Shown here: piece by piece, positions 12,552 to 24,724 of the stretch
How the letters are laid out: each line of letters begins with the position of its first letter
Numbering within the stretch: position 1 is the stretch's first letter
Assembly: GCA_019914995.1 (NCBI GenBank)
Contig: CM034138.1
Coordinates: forward strand, 5,033,903-5,097,902
DNA: 64,000 nucleotides
Direction of reading: 5' to 3'
Source: Acanthochlamys bracteata
Lineage: Eukaryota > Streptophyta > Magnoliopsida > Pandanales > Velloziaceae
The notes under the pieces: generated by a model
Seen by the model: only the letters and a program-made list of their open reading frames with translations
The model's database searches: none
Told to the model about the DNA's origin: nothing
Translations under genes and position numbers: made by a program

Positions 12552-13324
12552 ATTGTTGTCAAATCCAGACCGAACCGTCCAGATCAACTCGAAAACCGTC
12601 GATCCGGACGGTAAATCGGTCCGGATTTGCAAAAAAATCGTCTATACAATTGATCCGTTTTGACCCGCTTCAACCCGGTCAATCCGTCCGCCCGGGTCAA
12701 ACTGGATTGAATAAATTTTTAAAAAAATAATCACAAAAATTTAAATTAATAACATATTTTAAAAAAATAATTACTAATAGCCATATACTGAAAAATAATA
12801 TGTAGTTTAAATTTTATATTTGGATATGATAATGCAAAAATATAATTAATTATGTCTTATTTGTAAATATCAATTATTAGTAGTTTTTAAAATTTTATAT
12901 TGTAAATATTCAGTCTCAAATATGTATAACTAAAGAAGTTGGTTATATCTCTTTTATGATTTATCTATTTTATAATTTTATCTTCTTCTAATTTACTAAT
13001 TTATTTAAATATTTGTTAATATAATTATTATTATTATTATTATTATTGGTGGTGGTAATGCCATGGTCACAATATTTTAAATTTTGTTGTGATTGTTATT
13101 GATATTATCATTGATAGTAATGCCATAATAAAAACGCTTTAATTTTTTGCTGTGATTGTTGCTACTGTTATTGTTGCTAGTGCCATAATGATAGTAAGTT
13201 TTTCGCTATGATTATTATTATTATTAGTTAGAAATAATTTAATATCATTGACCGGAATGGTCAATCCAAAAATCGTGACCCGGACAGTTTTCCGGTTCGA
13301 TGTCCGGTCCAGTTCTGACAATAT
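12552..13324. mobile_element. hAT-like MITE nested in gag
   Basis: Inverted ends: the left end reads ATTGTTGTCAAATCCAGACC. The right end, reverse complemented, reads ATATTGTCAGAACTGGACC and continues to a GAACCG stretch that also follows the left end. The interior is AT-rich and non-coding, with a (TTA)n tract at 13,022-13,046 followed by GGTGGTGG. It separates the gag zinc knuckle from the Arg/Gly-rich gag tail, so it inserted after the retrotransposon. I could not find a clean target-site duplication, so the superfamily is tentative. Confidence 0.75.
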
Positions 13325-13759
13325 AAGGCGGTACAAACAGGACACAGTAGAGTATCCTTACCCCGGCCGGCTCTTCCAACACCCGCGCTTACCACTGCAC
13401 AGTCCTTAGATCAGTGTGTTCCTTATGGAGGTGGATGAGGGCGAGGCGGCCGTGCCCAAGGGTTTGGGCGAGGTCATCAGGTTCGTGGTGGTCGTGGAGC
13501 TTATAGAGGGGACTTGTCACGGCACAATCCGTTAGTACACCTGCTGCTGCACCTGCATTAGCTGCGTTGTGAGTTGTGACTCATCAAGACGCTCAGGCGT
13601 TAAATGCGGTTGTGACTGGTATATCTTTATTCGTTTTTATTAGTTAATGCTTTTTGTATCACATGCATAATATGATTTTGTTTGCTTTATGAAAGCATAG
13701 GGGCTAGATAAATCACATTATAGGTATGAAGAATTTGTGACTTTAACGTTTCAGGCATC
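13325..13759 (+). pseudogene. gag tail / linker remnant
   Basis: Immediately after the MITE, one frame gives an Arg/Gly-rich linker (GRGGRAQGFGRGH, then RGGRG), typical of the region between the zinc knuckle and the protease in Tekay-type elements. It is interrupted by stops and carries no catalytic motif. Confidence 0.6.
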
Positions 13760-14149
13760 GTGATGATTTTTTGTGAAAGAGCGAACGCATTGTTCGATTT
13801 TGGTTTAACACATTCTTACGTGTCACGTGCCTTCGCCTCTCAGATTAATGCTAATCCGGAACCATTAGCAACTCCTTTCATAGTGTTGACGCCGATAAAT
13901 GATGTGTTCCGAACGGATTCGGTGCTTAGTGCTTGTGTGGTTGAGATTGATGGTCATGAGATGCCAGCTAATTTGGTATTATTGGATATGACAGATTTTG
14001 ATGTGCTCCTTGGGATGGATTGGATCGCCTCTTATCATACTTCGGTAGATTGTTTTTGCAAATTTGTGAGGTTCCGAATAGAAGGAGAGCTTGAGTTTAG
14101 CTTCCAAAGAGATCATCCTACACTCCTAATAACTTGCTCTCTTGGTTAG
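13760..14149 (+). pseudogene. Retroviral-type aspartic protease (inactive)
   Basis: An open stretch of about 129 codons holds the pepsin-like fold of gypsy proteases. The active-site region reads ALFDFGLTHSYVS where the family has a D-S/T-G-A triad, so the catalytic Ser/Thr is replaced by Phe and the following Ala by Leu. The flap and C-terminal strand motif DVLLGMDW is conserved. The protease would normally cut the Gag-Pol polyprotein. The open frame has survived but the triad change predicts loss of activity. Confidence 0.9.
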
Positions 14150-14195
14150 ATGCTCGTAGATTTTAAGGAAGGGGTATAGTTCTTATCTTGCTTGG

Positions 14196-14989
14196 GTGTG
14201 TGATCATAGTAATTTGGAGAGCGAAATTAATGCCATCCCAATGGTACGAGATTTTTCAGAGGTGTTTCCTAAGGATCTTCAGAAACTACCACCGGATAGG
14301 GAGGTTGAGTTTTGTATTTACTTGGTGCCTGGTGCAAAGCCAATCTCTATGCTCCGTACCGTATGTCTCCTACTAAGTTGAAGGAATTGAAGGGTCAACT
14401 TGAGAATCTTTTGGAGAAGGTTTTTATTCTCCCTAGCGTGTCTCCTTGGAGTGCACCCGTCCTATTTGCGCGGAAGAAGGACGAATCCCTTATGATGTGC
14501 ATTGACTACAGACAGCTAAACAAGGTAATGGTTTAGAATCGGTACCATCTACCTCGAATAGACGATTTGTTTGATCAGCTTGAGGGAGATGTTGCTTCTC
14601 GAAGATTGATCTTCTCTCGAGGTACTATCAGCTGAAGGTGAGTGGAGAAGACATACCAAAGACAACTTTCAGAACTAGATATGGGCATTATGAATTTTTG
14701 GTGATGTCCTTGGTTAACTAATGCCGCTGCAATTTTTATAGACCTTATGAATAGGATGTTCAAGCCATATCTGGATAGGTTCGTGGTTATTTTTATCGAT
14801 GATGTATTGATTTACTCCAAGAGTAAAGAGGAGCATACTGAGCATTTGCGGATTGTATTGCAAACATTGAAGGGAAAAGAATTGTATGCTAAGTTGTCTA
14901 AGTGTGAATTTTGGCTGGATCGTGTTACCTTTCTAGGGCATGTTGTTTCAAGATCAGGGATTAGTGTGAACCCATAGAAGATAGAGGCT
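14196..14989 (+). pseudogene. Reverse transcriptase pseudogene
   Basis: Recognisable blocks in order: the PR-RT linker (DFSEVFPKDL), the fingers entry ([13 protein letters not shown]), [23 protein letters not shown], a broken palm segment ([19 protein letters not shown]), and the catalytic strand [15 protein letters not shown] with the paired Asp residues, followed by [17 protein letters not shown]. Stops (for example after NKVMV at about 14,536, and at 14,978) and frameshifts near 14,340, 14,600 and 14,720 break it. It once copied element RNA into cDNA. Confidence 0.93.
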
Positions 14990-15640
14990 ATTAAGAACTG
15001 GGCTAGACCAAAAAATGTCGCTGAAGTTCGTAGTTTTATTAGATTAGCTGGATATTATAGAAGATTTGTTCAGGATTTCTCCAAGATAGCAACATTCTTG
15101 ACTGGTTTGACTCGTAAGAGAGTAAAGTTTCATTGGAGCGATACGTGCGAAGAGAGCTTTCAAAAATTAGAAACATGTTTGACCGCTAGTCCTAGTACTA
15201 CCTGTTAGCGGGAGTAGTTTTCAAATGTATTGTGATACATCTGGAGTTGGCTTAGGTTGTGTGTTAATGCAGCAGGGTCGTGTCATTGCTTACGCCTCTT
15301 GACATCTTAAGAAGCATGAGCAAAACTATCCAACACATGATTTGGAATTAGCCGCCTTTGTGTTTGCACTTAAGATCTAGAGGCATTACTTGTATGGTGA
15401 ATCATATGAGATTTATACCGATAATAAGAGTTTAAAATATATTATTGATCAGAAGGAACTAAATTTTAGGCAGAGGCGTTGGTTAGAACTATTGAAGGAT
15501 TACGACTCTACGATTCTCTATCATCTGGTGAAAGCCAACGTGATGGCAGATGCTTTAAGTCGCATGTCCGCAGAGAGTTTGGCACATCTTACGACGGTAC
15601 CTCGACCTCTAGCCTACGACCTAGATTGGCTTTAGTTGAG
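14990..15640 (+). pseudogene. RT connection and RNase H pseudogene
   Basis: The thumb/connection region ([20 protein letters not shown]) is followed by an RNase H domain with the first acidic strand (MYCDTSGVGLGCVLMQ), ELAAFVFALK and [11 protein letters not shown]. It ends in the DALSRM motif at the RH-integrase junction. Stops replace single residues, for example after AYAS and within the helix after FALK. There is a frameshift near 15,200. It would remove RNA from the RNA:DNA hybrid. Confidence 0.9.
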
Positions 15641-15799
15641 TGGCTTGAGATTAGAGGCTAGACCTGAGGCTTGGTTTACCTATTTGGCGGTACATTCTGT
15701 TTTGAAAGATAGGATTATAACTGGACAGAAACGGGACACATAGTTGACCAAATTAGCGGATCAAGTCAAAGCGGGTGTTGTCAAAAAGTTTTCTATTGA

Positions 15800-16640
15800 C
15801 GCTGATGATATTGTTTGGTGTGACATTCATTGATGATCTACATCGTAAAGTTTTAGAGGAGGCACATAAGTCCGCAATTCAGTTCATCCGGGTTCTACTA
15901 AGATGTATCATGACTTGAAGCAATTATATTGCTGGAGTGGTTTGAAGAGAGATGTTGCTGATTATGTCTCTCGTTGCCTTATTTGTCAATCTATAAAAGC
16001 AGAACACGCAAGCCTGAAGGATTGTTGCAGTCTTTACCTATTCCCAAGTGAAAGTGGGACCATATTTGTATGAATTTCGTGACAGGAATATCTTGAACTC
16101 CGCAAGGTTATGATTCTATTTGGGTGATCGTGGATCGATTGACCAAGAGTGCACATTTCTTACCCGTTCGGACCACTTACGATGCGACTCGATATACAGA
16201 GTTGTATGTGAACGATATAGTAAAGTTGCACGGTATCCCTTTTACGATTGTTTCAGATTGTAGGGCACAGTTTACCTCTCGCTTTTGGGGTAAGATCCAA
16301 CGTGCACTTGATACCCAAATTGACTTATAGTACGGTCTTTCATCTGCAGACAGACGAGCAATTCGAATATACGATTCAGACTTTAGAAGACATGCTACGC
16401 TCTTGTGCACTCGAGTTGGGACAGTCTTGGGACCAACATTTGTCACTAAGTGGAGTTTGTTTATAATAACAATTTTCATGCTAGTATTCAAATGGCACCG
16501 TTTGAGGCCTTGTACGGTAGGAAGTGTCGATCACTAGTTTGTTGGTTCGAAACTCAAGAAGCTGATAAACTTTCGCCAGATATTATTCGTGACACTAATG
16601 AGAAGATTAACCTAGTCTAAGAGCGAATGGCTGTAGCTCA
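15800..16640 (+). pseudogene. Integrase pseudogene
   Basis: The N-terminal zinc-binding region is recognisable from EEAHKSAIQ...HPGSTKMYHDLKQ and the CLICQ cysteine pair. The catalytic core has DRLTKSAHFLPV (first Asp), FTIVSDCRAQFTSRFW (second Asp) and ALELGQSWDQHLSL, then HASIQMAPFEALYGRKC. The usual QTDGQSE segment reads QTDEQFE, so the glycine and the serine are changed while the acidic residue remains. Stops and frameshifts are present at about 15,830, 15,885, 16,050, 16,320 and 16,465. Confidence 0.92.
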
Positions 16641-17110
16641 GAGTAGGCAGAAACCCTATGCAGATCCTTAGCATCTTGCGGTATTTTTTTAATTGGCGAT
16701 GAGGTCTTTTTGCCAGTTTCCCCAATGAAAGGTATTCTGCGATTTAGAAAGAAAGGGAAGCTCAGCCCGATATTTATTGGCCCCTTTGAGATCATAGAAT
16801 GCATAGGCGAGGTTGCTTATAGGTTGGCCTTGCCGTCGAGTCTAGCAAGTGTGCATCCGGTGTTTCATGTATCGATGGTTCGTAGGTGTTTGCGTGATCC
16901 GTCTCACTTGGTCGAGCCAATTGTTGGGCAGATACGAGAAGATTTAACTTATGAGAAACTTCCAGAGGCTATTTAAGACCGTCAGATACGCCGGTTACGA
17001 AGAAGAGAGTTACCTTTTGTCTTGGTTTTATGGAAGAACCATTCGCGTAGGAAAGCAACATGGGAGTTAAAAGCTGAAATGGAAGCGAAATATTCTTAGT
17101 TATCCACCTC
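16641..17110 (+). pseudogene. Integrase C-terminus with chromodomain-like end
   Basis: It contains KGKLSPIFIGPFEIIE and VHPVFHVSMVRRCLRD, then REDLTYEKLPEAI, a stop, and in a continuing frame WKNHSRRKATWELKAEMEAK. The last segment matches the chromodomain-like tail (W-K-N-H...A-T-W-E) of Tekay/Del chromoviruses, which targets insertion to chromatin. Stops occur inside it. Confidence 0.85.
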
Positions 17111-17164
17111 TTGAGGTATAAGTTCTTCTCTTTTTTTATTTGAAAATTCGATGACGAATATTTA

Positions 17165-17174
17165 AGTAAGAGGG
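17165..17174 (+). other. Polypurine tract (AGTAAGAGGG)
   Basis: A purine run a few bases before the TGTAATATCT start of the 3' LTR, the usual site of plus-strand priming. Confidence 0.6.
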
Positions 17175-17180
17175 TTATAT

Positions 17181-17820
17181 TGTAATATCTATAATTTCCA
17201 TGGGCCAATGAAAGCAATAGTTGGAAATAGTGGCCTTATATGCAATGTCCCTTCCTTTTATTTTTTTTTTCTTTCTTCGCCTCACCTCTCTACTCTGCCC
17301 AAACCTACCAGCCCTCCTTCCAACTCGTCTCCGGCGTGAAATCAACCCTTCTCCGGCAACATTCATCTCATTTCATCTTCTCAAGCCATCATCCTTCTCC
17401 TTTCCAATAGACTTCACCGTTTTTCTAGCGAGCTACGCCGCGCGAGACAAAACTAGAGTTTTGTTCCGGCTATTTCGCCAGTGATCCAATGATGGTAAGT
17501 AGCTAGAAACATTCCCCTCAACTTGCTAAGTCTTTTTTTCTTATTTATTTGTGTTCATTATTAGCTTCGGCGCTCGTTTTCGCGTGAGTTCGCGGCCGAA
17601 CGTTATTTCATCAATTCCGACCTTCGGCGACAAAATTAAAACTTATCGTCTATTTCATTGGGTTCTACTGACAGTGCTGCTCATTTTCACTGCCTTGAAC
17701 GCTCTTGACTGGAATCCTAGCTCGCCGAAATTCGGCGAACTTCTCTGGCGACTCGGTTATGTGAGTTAAAAATTCTCATGTCGCGTATTTGGTTGCGACA
17801 ATTGTTGCCCTCGATTAAAA
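17181..17820 (+). repeat. Partial 3' LTR (5' portion only)
   Basis: This starts TGTAATATCT after the polypurine tract. It contains a CT-rich leader (17,250-17,420), a GC-rich segment, and a GATGATGGTAAGT-type possible donor near 17,488. The expected LTR end (TCTTGACA, as seen at 11,294) is not found before host-type sequence resumes at about 17,915. The right limit lies somewhere between about 17,770 and 17,914. Open frames here (17,221-17,484 and 17,551-17,769) are LTR leader sequence and not genes. Confidence 0.6.
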
Positions 17821-17914
17821 ACCGAATACACATTCATTATCCTCTCCCGATAGTCTTGTAAACTAAAATAACACTCTAAGAATAAAAATATAACAAGATA
17901 AAGAAAAAATTTTA

Positions 17915-20900
17915 CCTGCTTGATTGTGTCTGAAGATTCTCCTTTTTACTCTTCTAGAGTATGTAAACTCCTACTCAGTCAGCGTTCCAATCATTAGGGG
18001 GTCGGTCTTGATCTGCAAGAAACAAGATAACGACAATGTGCCATGCATTTCAAACAAGTTAATTCTGTTCTCAAACAAAGCAACCATCAGGAAATACTAG
18101 CAACACTACAAAGCTACAAGCTTGAGGCAATGTGGAATGATGAAAGACTGTTAAAATTAATAAGACCAAAAAACTGGTGTATCTGTAATCATGGTCACTA
18201 CCTTCTTGAGTATAAACGATCTTATGCCTTGTCTACCAGCCACCCGAATCAATAAGTCTGATCTTTATTTGCAAGCACAAAACACTTTCTAGAATTGGAA
18301 ATCATTCCAAATTACCTATGTACATTTTATATGTATGATGAATACATACACGTATATATGCATGTAGGTACCATGTGCGTATGCAAAGAAGAATCCGCCT
18401 ATCCGTATGCACATATTCATATGAATGCATGTAGTAGATGCGTCTTAGCAGATATCTACAGTCTTAAATGCTTCAATTGGCCAAAGCTCATCTGTAAATT
18501 GCAAGTTATGTTGTCCATACCACTTAAAATATGCCATTTATTATAACCAATCCAATAAAAGAAGAAGCTGGAAGCGAGAAAGAATCGACTTTAAATCTTA
18601 CCCTTAGTTGTTATTGATTCTTTAAAACTACAGTGCAACCTCATAAGTTGACTTTGATTCATCGACAAAATTCTCAACATTACGTTTATCTGTGCAGTCT
18701 ATCTAGGTGTACATGGCATTGCGTATGTTATTTATGAGTGTGATGATGCATGCATGTAAACAACAATAAATTAACATATCCATATACAAATGTTCAGTTG
18801 ATGCATGTACTAGATAAGTGTAAGTACTATCCACAATTTCCGACGGCTGCGATGGATGGTGCCGTTAAGGGGGGACGGTACTCATATCCCCACCCATATA
18901 TTTTAAGCTTTCTTTTGGTCGTAAGCTCCCATGCAAACCTCAATCGTTGGGCATACCACTATTTGCCATGAAGCAGCATAAATAAAATCTCGTAGTTCAA
19001 ACAACAGGAATATGCACTAGGTGCAAATAAACCAACTAAGCCGGAATCAAATAAAGAGACGTATATTACCAAGGAAGGGCACAACATACGACACATCTCA
19101 CTTATGCAAAGCATTTGATCAGGCACGGACAAATAAATTTGACTGACTTCAACAATAGTTCATATTTTCATGTAGCATTCGTCCACCTTTTAACATAAAT
19201 GCAAAAGTGTTAACTCATTACTTAACACCTTGCCGTCTAGAATTTTTTCCACTCTATACCTTGAGTTTCTCAATAATGCAGCAAGGTGCAATTCAAGTAT
19301 TAGTATTTCAAACCTCTGGACATAGCATCTTTCCCTTCAAGTAATATGGCAAAATGATGATAAATCCTTAACAGAAAATAATACGAAGCAGCCGGGTAAC
19401 TTCCTATTTTTTCTATTAATTCACATATTTCCGCTGCCAAACTTGGGACTTGAGTAGGTTGTCGATGACAATCTTTTTCTTACATGCTTGAACCCAATCA
19501 TGAAATTTTTGGCTTCCTTACTTGGCTCTCTATAATCCCACAGCATCTTGTTGAAGAGACTCACAATAAGCAGGCATAGCACACATGCCGAAGCACTTTC
19601 CAGGCTGTTAATCAGTCAAAATTTGAGGAAGAAAATTTTGAAAGATGGGATTCTAGAGGTACAAAGAGAAACTAAAAGCAAACAGTCAAATACAAAGAAT
19701 AGGTTTTACCTTAGGAGTTTGTTTTCAGCACTGCCATCAAGATTACAAGATTTAAACCGCATTAAGTACAGCCACAATATCAGGTCATCTTTCATACAAG
19801 ATTCTTTTGGTTTGAATTCCTACCTATATACCATAAATCAGACTAGCCACCAGCCAAACAAGTATCTTACAAGCCGCTTAGATTATAGATTAAACACACA
19901 GATCAGCAATTCTATCATATTTTATAGTAACGACAATCATTTATTCCGGTACCCTAGCTGCAGATATTTGGTACAAAATCTATTATCACATTTCCATTAA
20001 CTTTTGAAAATACGACATATAAAGATAGTATCATTCTAATGTCCGCTAAAACGTTTGCAATGGTTGGTTACGCTTCATCCACACATCTCAAACATAATTT
20101 GTGGCGACGATGAATAAGTCTCGAAATTTCTAAAAAGCTTCAAATTAAAAGGACACATACCAAAAAAAACATAACATATTTGAAGAAAGCATACATCTGT
20201 ATCAACAACCAACAAGGTAACAAAATTTACTGAAATATGATTTCAAATATAAAACAGGTTGACATATTAAAAGAATAAATGGCATAAAAAAACAGCATCT
20301 ACAACTTACATGAGCATCTGAGAACGTTCATAAGCACAACAAACCTGAGCACCTAAAAAGGATTAGAACCACTGGTTGCAAGAGTTAGATGATGATACAA
20401 CGAGCAAAAAAATGTAGAAAGCAATGTAACAGAAACCGAGAGTGTCAAGTCAAAAGAAAATTTCCACCATATAAACCAATTGTTAAACAGCAAAATTAAT
20501 CAGAGTAAAGTATGAAATATATATAGAGAAATTAAAATTTGAAAAGAAAATGTATTTAAATTACAAAGACTAATTATACAAGTAGAAGCAACTACACGAA
20601 ATGATGTGCTTCAAGCTCCGATTTTAATTAGCAGATTTCAAGATTCAAATTCACTAGATTCGATCGTAATATAACTTTCTATCCTAACTACGGACCTGTA
20701 TTTTTGTGATCATGGACATCATCTTCTTTAGTGTGCAGCGATCTACTCTTTTACCTGCCAATTATTTAATAATTGGTTCTAACCTTGATCTGCATGCGCA
20801 AACCAGTTCACCGAATACTATTTTTTTTTTAATTACATTGTTTCTTTACAGTTTATCCAATTCCAAATGCTTTTTCAATGTACAAAATGGAGCACCGACG

Positions 20901-22140
20901 AGTTGAATGGCTAATCACACAAGAATTGAACCAAGTGAAAGAATATGCTTCATACATATTAACTAAAAACTTATAATGGACCTCTTTGAAAAAAATCTTA
21001 TAACGTGAGCCAAACATACTGACGACATCTTAAGTAAGAGGAAACGGTTATCTAGATAAACTCAAACAGCTGAGTCAATTCTTTCTCTATAAGATGCGAA
21101 GAATTCACCAGCCTAAGTAAGCCTAAAAGCTTTCTAGAAGCTTCAAGTGCTTAGGCGCACATAAATTCCCTTTACTCCTAAAATATTTCTTCCTAATAAC
21201 AAAATTCAATGGGTCTAAATGTACTCTCCACCCTCAGGTTTAACCACGATGAACACATTTGGGTAAATCAATTATTGATCTTCTTTTCAACTGAAACTAG
21301 AACTTCCAAATCAAAATAAAGGAAAACAAACATAATCTTATACCTCTTTGGACAATATTTGAAGATTCTGCTTCATTTCCTGTTACTATAGTCATTACTC
21401 TTCTTATGTATGACAAACCTGATGGCTCGTGTGTCCCACATTCCCAATCTTAGGACTGCTTTTGATCAGGAACCTCAAAAATAATGCACAAAGTAACCTT
21501 GCATTTCAAAAGTTATTCTTTTCTCATACTAAATTATTCAATTTCTTTATAAGTTAACCAAATAGTACTAATAACTTCTAAATCAAGTTAAGAATTTAGC
21601 AACTAGAGAAGAAGCAACCAAGCATTTTGCACAAAGTTAAGGAATTCATAAAAAGAACGTACAGTTGCAACCCCAACACTAACAACTGCAGGTTTTCCCT
21701 TGCGTTGACATTTTGATTTAACTATATTTATTAGCCAACGAATATACTGCAGGACGCCCAAAATATAAAAAATTGAATCCTGAACGTTACTTTTACTTAT
21801 GTGTGGGGAGTCTATCTATAGTACGTGCTATTGCTCATGCATATTTATATTTGTGAACGAGTTGATGCATGCATGTAAATAAAATAAATTAACATATCCT
21901 TATACACATGCTCACATGAATGCTTGTACTAGATAAGTCTAAGTACTATCAACAATTTTTGAAGCCTTCTTATAGACTTGCAAACCTCCATTTATGTTGG
22001 GCATACCATTAATTTGTCACGAAGCAACATAAATCAAGTCTCATCTTTTCATCAACAGGAATATTTGTAAGGTATGAAAAATACACAGGAACCATAGAAA
22101 TAGGTGATACATATACCAGACACCAAGGGAGGAAACAACA
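17915..22140 (-). repeat. Large direct duplication, copy 1
   Basis: Blocks recur in the same order in copy 2: 17,915-18,255 with 22,141-22,510 (shared TTAGGGGGTCGGTCTTGAT); 19,378-20,270 with 22,512-23,395 (shared ACGAAGCAGCCGGG); 20,985-22,130 with 23,450-24,600 (shared TCACCAGCCTAAGTAAGCCT). Copy 1 has about 1.1 kb (18,256-19,377) and about 0.7 kb (20,270-20,980) that copy 2 lacks. A shorter block with GATGCATGCATGTAAA occurs at about 18,690, 21,810 and 24,270. The part at 19,230-19,440 resembles the 658-bp family. No gene was recognised. An open stretch at 19,548-20,000 (150 codons) is not preserved in copy 2 because of indels. Orientation is assigned by relation to the array family. Confidence 0.85.
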
Positions 22141-24720
22141 TTGAGTACATCTACCTGTTTGACTGTGTCTGAAGACTCACCTTCATTTTCCGTGATCATG
22201 GTCACTATCTTCTTGAGTATGTAAAGACCTACTCAGTCGGCATCCACTCATTAGGGGGTCGGTCTTGATTTGCAAGAAACAAGATAACGCACGAAGTGCC
22301 ATGCATTTCAAACAAGTTTATTCTGTTCTCAAACAAAGCAACTATCAGGAAATACTAGCAACACTACAAAGCTACAAGCTTGAGGCAATGTGGAATGATG
22401 AAAGAATGTGAAAATTAATAAGACCAAAAAACTGGTGTATCTGTAATCATGGTCACTACCTTCTTGAGTATAAACGATCTTATGCCTTGTCTACCAGCCA
22501 CCCGAATCAATAATACGAAGCAGCCGGGCAACTTCCTATTTGTTCTATTAATTCACATATTTCAGCTGCCAAACTTGGGACTTGAGTAGGTTGTCGATGA
22601 CAATCTTTTTATTACATGCTTGAACCCAATCATGAAATTTTTGGCTTCCTTACTTGGCTCTTCTATCTTCCCACAGCATCTTGTTGAAGAGACTGTCACA
22701 ATAAGCAGGCATAGCACACATGCCGAAGCACTTTCCAGGCTGTTAATCAGTCAAAATTTGAGGAAGAAAATTTTGAAGATGGGATTCTAGAGGTACAAAG
22801 AGAAACTAAAAGCAAAAGGTCAAATACGAAGGATACGTTTTACCTTAGGAGTTTGTTTTCAGCACTACCTCAAGGTTACAAATTTAAACCACGTTAAGTA
22901 CAGCCACAATATCAGGTCATGTACAAGATTTTTTGGTTTGAATTCCTACCTATATACCATAAATCTGACTAGCCAATAGCCAAACAAGCATCTTAAAAGT
23001 CGCTTAGAGTATAGATTAACACATAGATTAGCGATTCTATCATACTTTATAGTAACAACGATCATTTATTCCGGTGAACCAAGCTGCAGTTATTTGGCAC
23101 AAAATCCATTATCACATTTCCATTAACTTTTGAAAATACGACATATAAAGATAGTATCATTCTGATGTCCCCCAAAATGTTTGCAATGGTTGGTTATGCT
23201 ATAATCCACACATCTCAAACATAATTTGTGGCAAACAATGAATAAGTCTTGAAATTTCTAAAGAGCTTCAAATTAAAAGGATATATCCCAAAAGAACATA
23301 ACATATTTGAAGAAAGCATACGTCTGTATCGACAACCGATAAGGTAACAAAATTTACTGAAATATGATTTCAAATATAAAACAGGTTGACATATAGGATG
23401 TGAAGAATTCAAACATACTGGACGATGTCTTAAAATTTACTGAAAAATTTACTGAAAAAATCTAATAAAGTGAGCCAAGCATACTGGACGATGTCCTAAG
23501 TAAGAGCAGACGGTTATCTAGATTATTCAAACAGCTGAATCAATTCTTTCTCTATAGGATGTGAAGAATTCACCAGCCTAAGTAAGCCTAAAAGCTTTGC
23601 AGAAGCTTCGAGTGCTTAGGCGCACATAAATTCCTCTTACTCCTAAAATGTTTCTTCCTAATACCAAAAATCATGGGGCCTAAATGTACTCTCCACCCTC
23701 AGTTTAAGCACGATGCACACATTTGGCTAAATCAGTTACTGATCTTCTTTTCAACTGAAACTAGAACTCTCAAATCAAAATAAAGTAAAACAAACATAAT
23801 CTTATACCTATTTGGACATTATTTGAAGAGATTCTGCTTCATTTCCCATGACTATAGTCATTACTGTTCTTAAGTATGCCAAACCTGATGCCTCAAGTGT
23901 CCTGCAGTCCCAATACTTAGGACTGCTCTTGATCAGGAACCTCAAAATAATGCACAAAGTAACCTTGCATTTCAAAACTTATTCTTTCCTCATGCTAAAT
24001 AACTCAATTTCTTTATAAGTTAACCAAATAGTACTAATAACTTCTAAATCAAGTTAAGAATTTAGCAACTACCGAAGAAGAAACCAAGCATTTTGCACAA
24101 AGTTAAGGAATTCATAAAAGAACATACAGTTGCAACCCCAACACTAACAACTGCAGGTTTTCCCTTAGGTCGACATTTTGATTTAACTATATTTATTAGC
24201 CAACAAACTTACTTCCGTAGGCCAAAAATATCAAAAACAGAATTCCCAACGTTACTTTTATTTATGTGTGGGAGTCTATTTATAGTGTCTGCTATTGCTC
24301 ATGCATATTTATATTTATGAACGAGTTGATGCATGCATGTAAACAAAATGAATTAACGTATCCTTATACACATGCTGAAATGAATGCTCGTACTAGATAA
24401 GTCTAAGTACTATCAACAAATTTTTAAGCCTTCTTATAGACTTGCAAACCTCCATTTATGTTGGACATACCACTTATTTGTCACGAAGCAACATAAATCA
24501 AGTCTCATTGTTTCATCAACAGGAATATTTGTTAGGTATGAAAAATAAGAACAACATAGGAACCATAGAAATAGATGATACATATACCAGACACCAAGGA
24601 AGTATACAATTTGAGTACATCTCACTTACGCAAAGCGTCTGATCCAGCACAGACACATAATTTGACCAACTACGGCAATGTGATTCATAATTTCATATAG
24701 CATTCTTCTACCTGTTAACA
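22141..24720 (-). repeat. Large direct duplication, copy 2
   Basis: Shortened counterpart of 17,915-22,140. Its first internal deletion has AATAA at both edges in copy 1 (18,248-18,252 and 19,376-19,380), consistent with a microhomology-mediated deletion. At about 24,590 the sequence also matches 19,060-19,240 (CATCTCACTTA...GCAAAGC) and then runs into diverged 658-family units. No coding sequence recognised. Confidence 0.85.
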
Positions 24721-24724
24721 TAAA

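Larger units (their letters stand above)
10800..17820 (+). mobile_element. Degenerate Ty3/gypsy retrotransposon, Tekay/Del-like
   Basis: In order on the plus strand: a partial 5' LTR, a tRNA-iMet-type PBS, gag with a zinc knuckle, aspartic protease, reverse transcriptase, RNase H, integrase, a chromodomain-like C-terminus, a polypurine tract and a partial 3' LTR. The order PR-RT-RH-IN is that of Ty3/gypsy. The C-terminal sequence (HPVFHVSMVRRC..., REDLTYE) is typical of the chromoviral Tekay/Del group. Every domain is broken by stops or frameshifts, so the copy is dead and old. A MITE of about 770 bp is nested in gag. The outer limits are uncertain because the two LTR remnants do not visibly overlap. 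Confidence 0.9.

Noticed and set aside
17221..17769. Two open frames after the integrase as host genes
   Set aside because: They lie in the 3' LTR leader, right after the polypurine tract and the TGTAATATCT start.
19548..20000. 150-codon open frame as a gene
   Set aside because: The duplicated counterpart at 22,680-23,120 has indels that break it, and no domain is recognisable.
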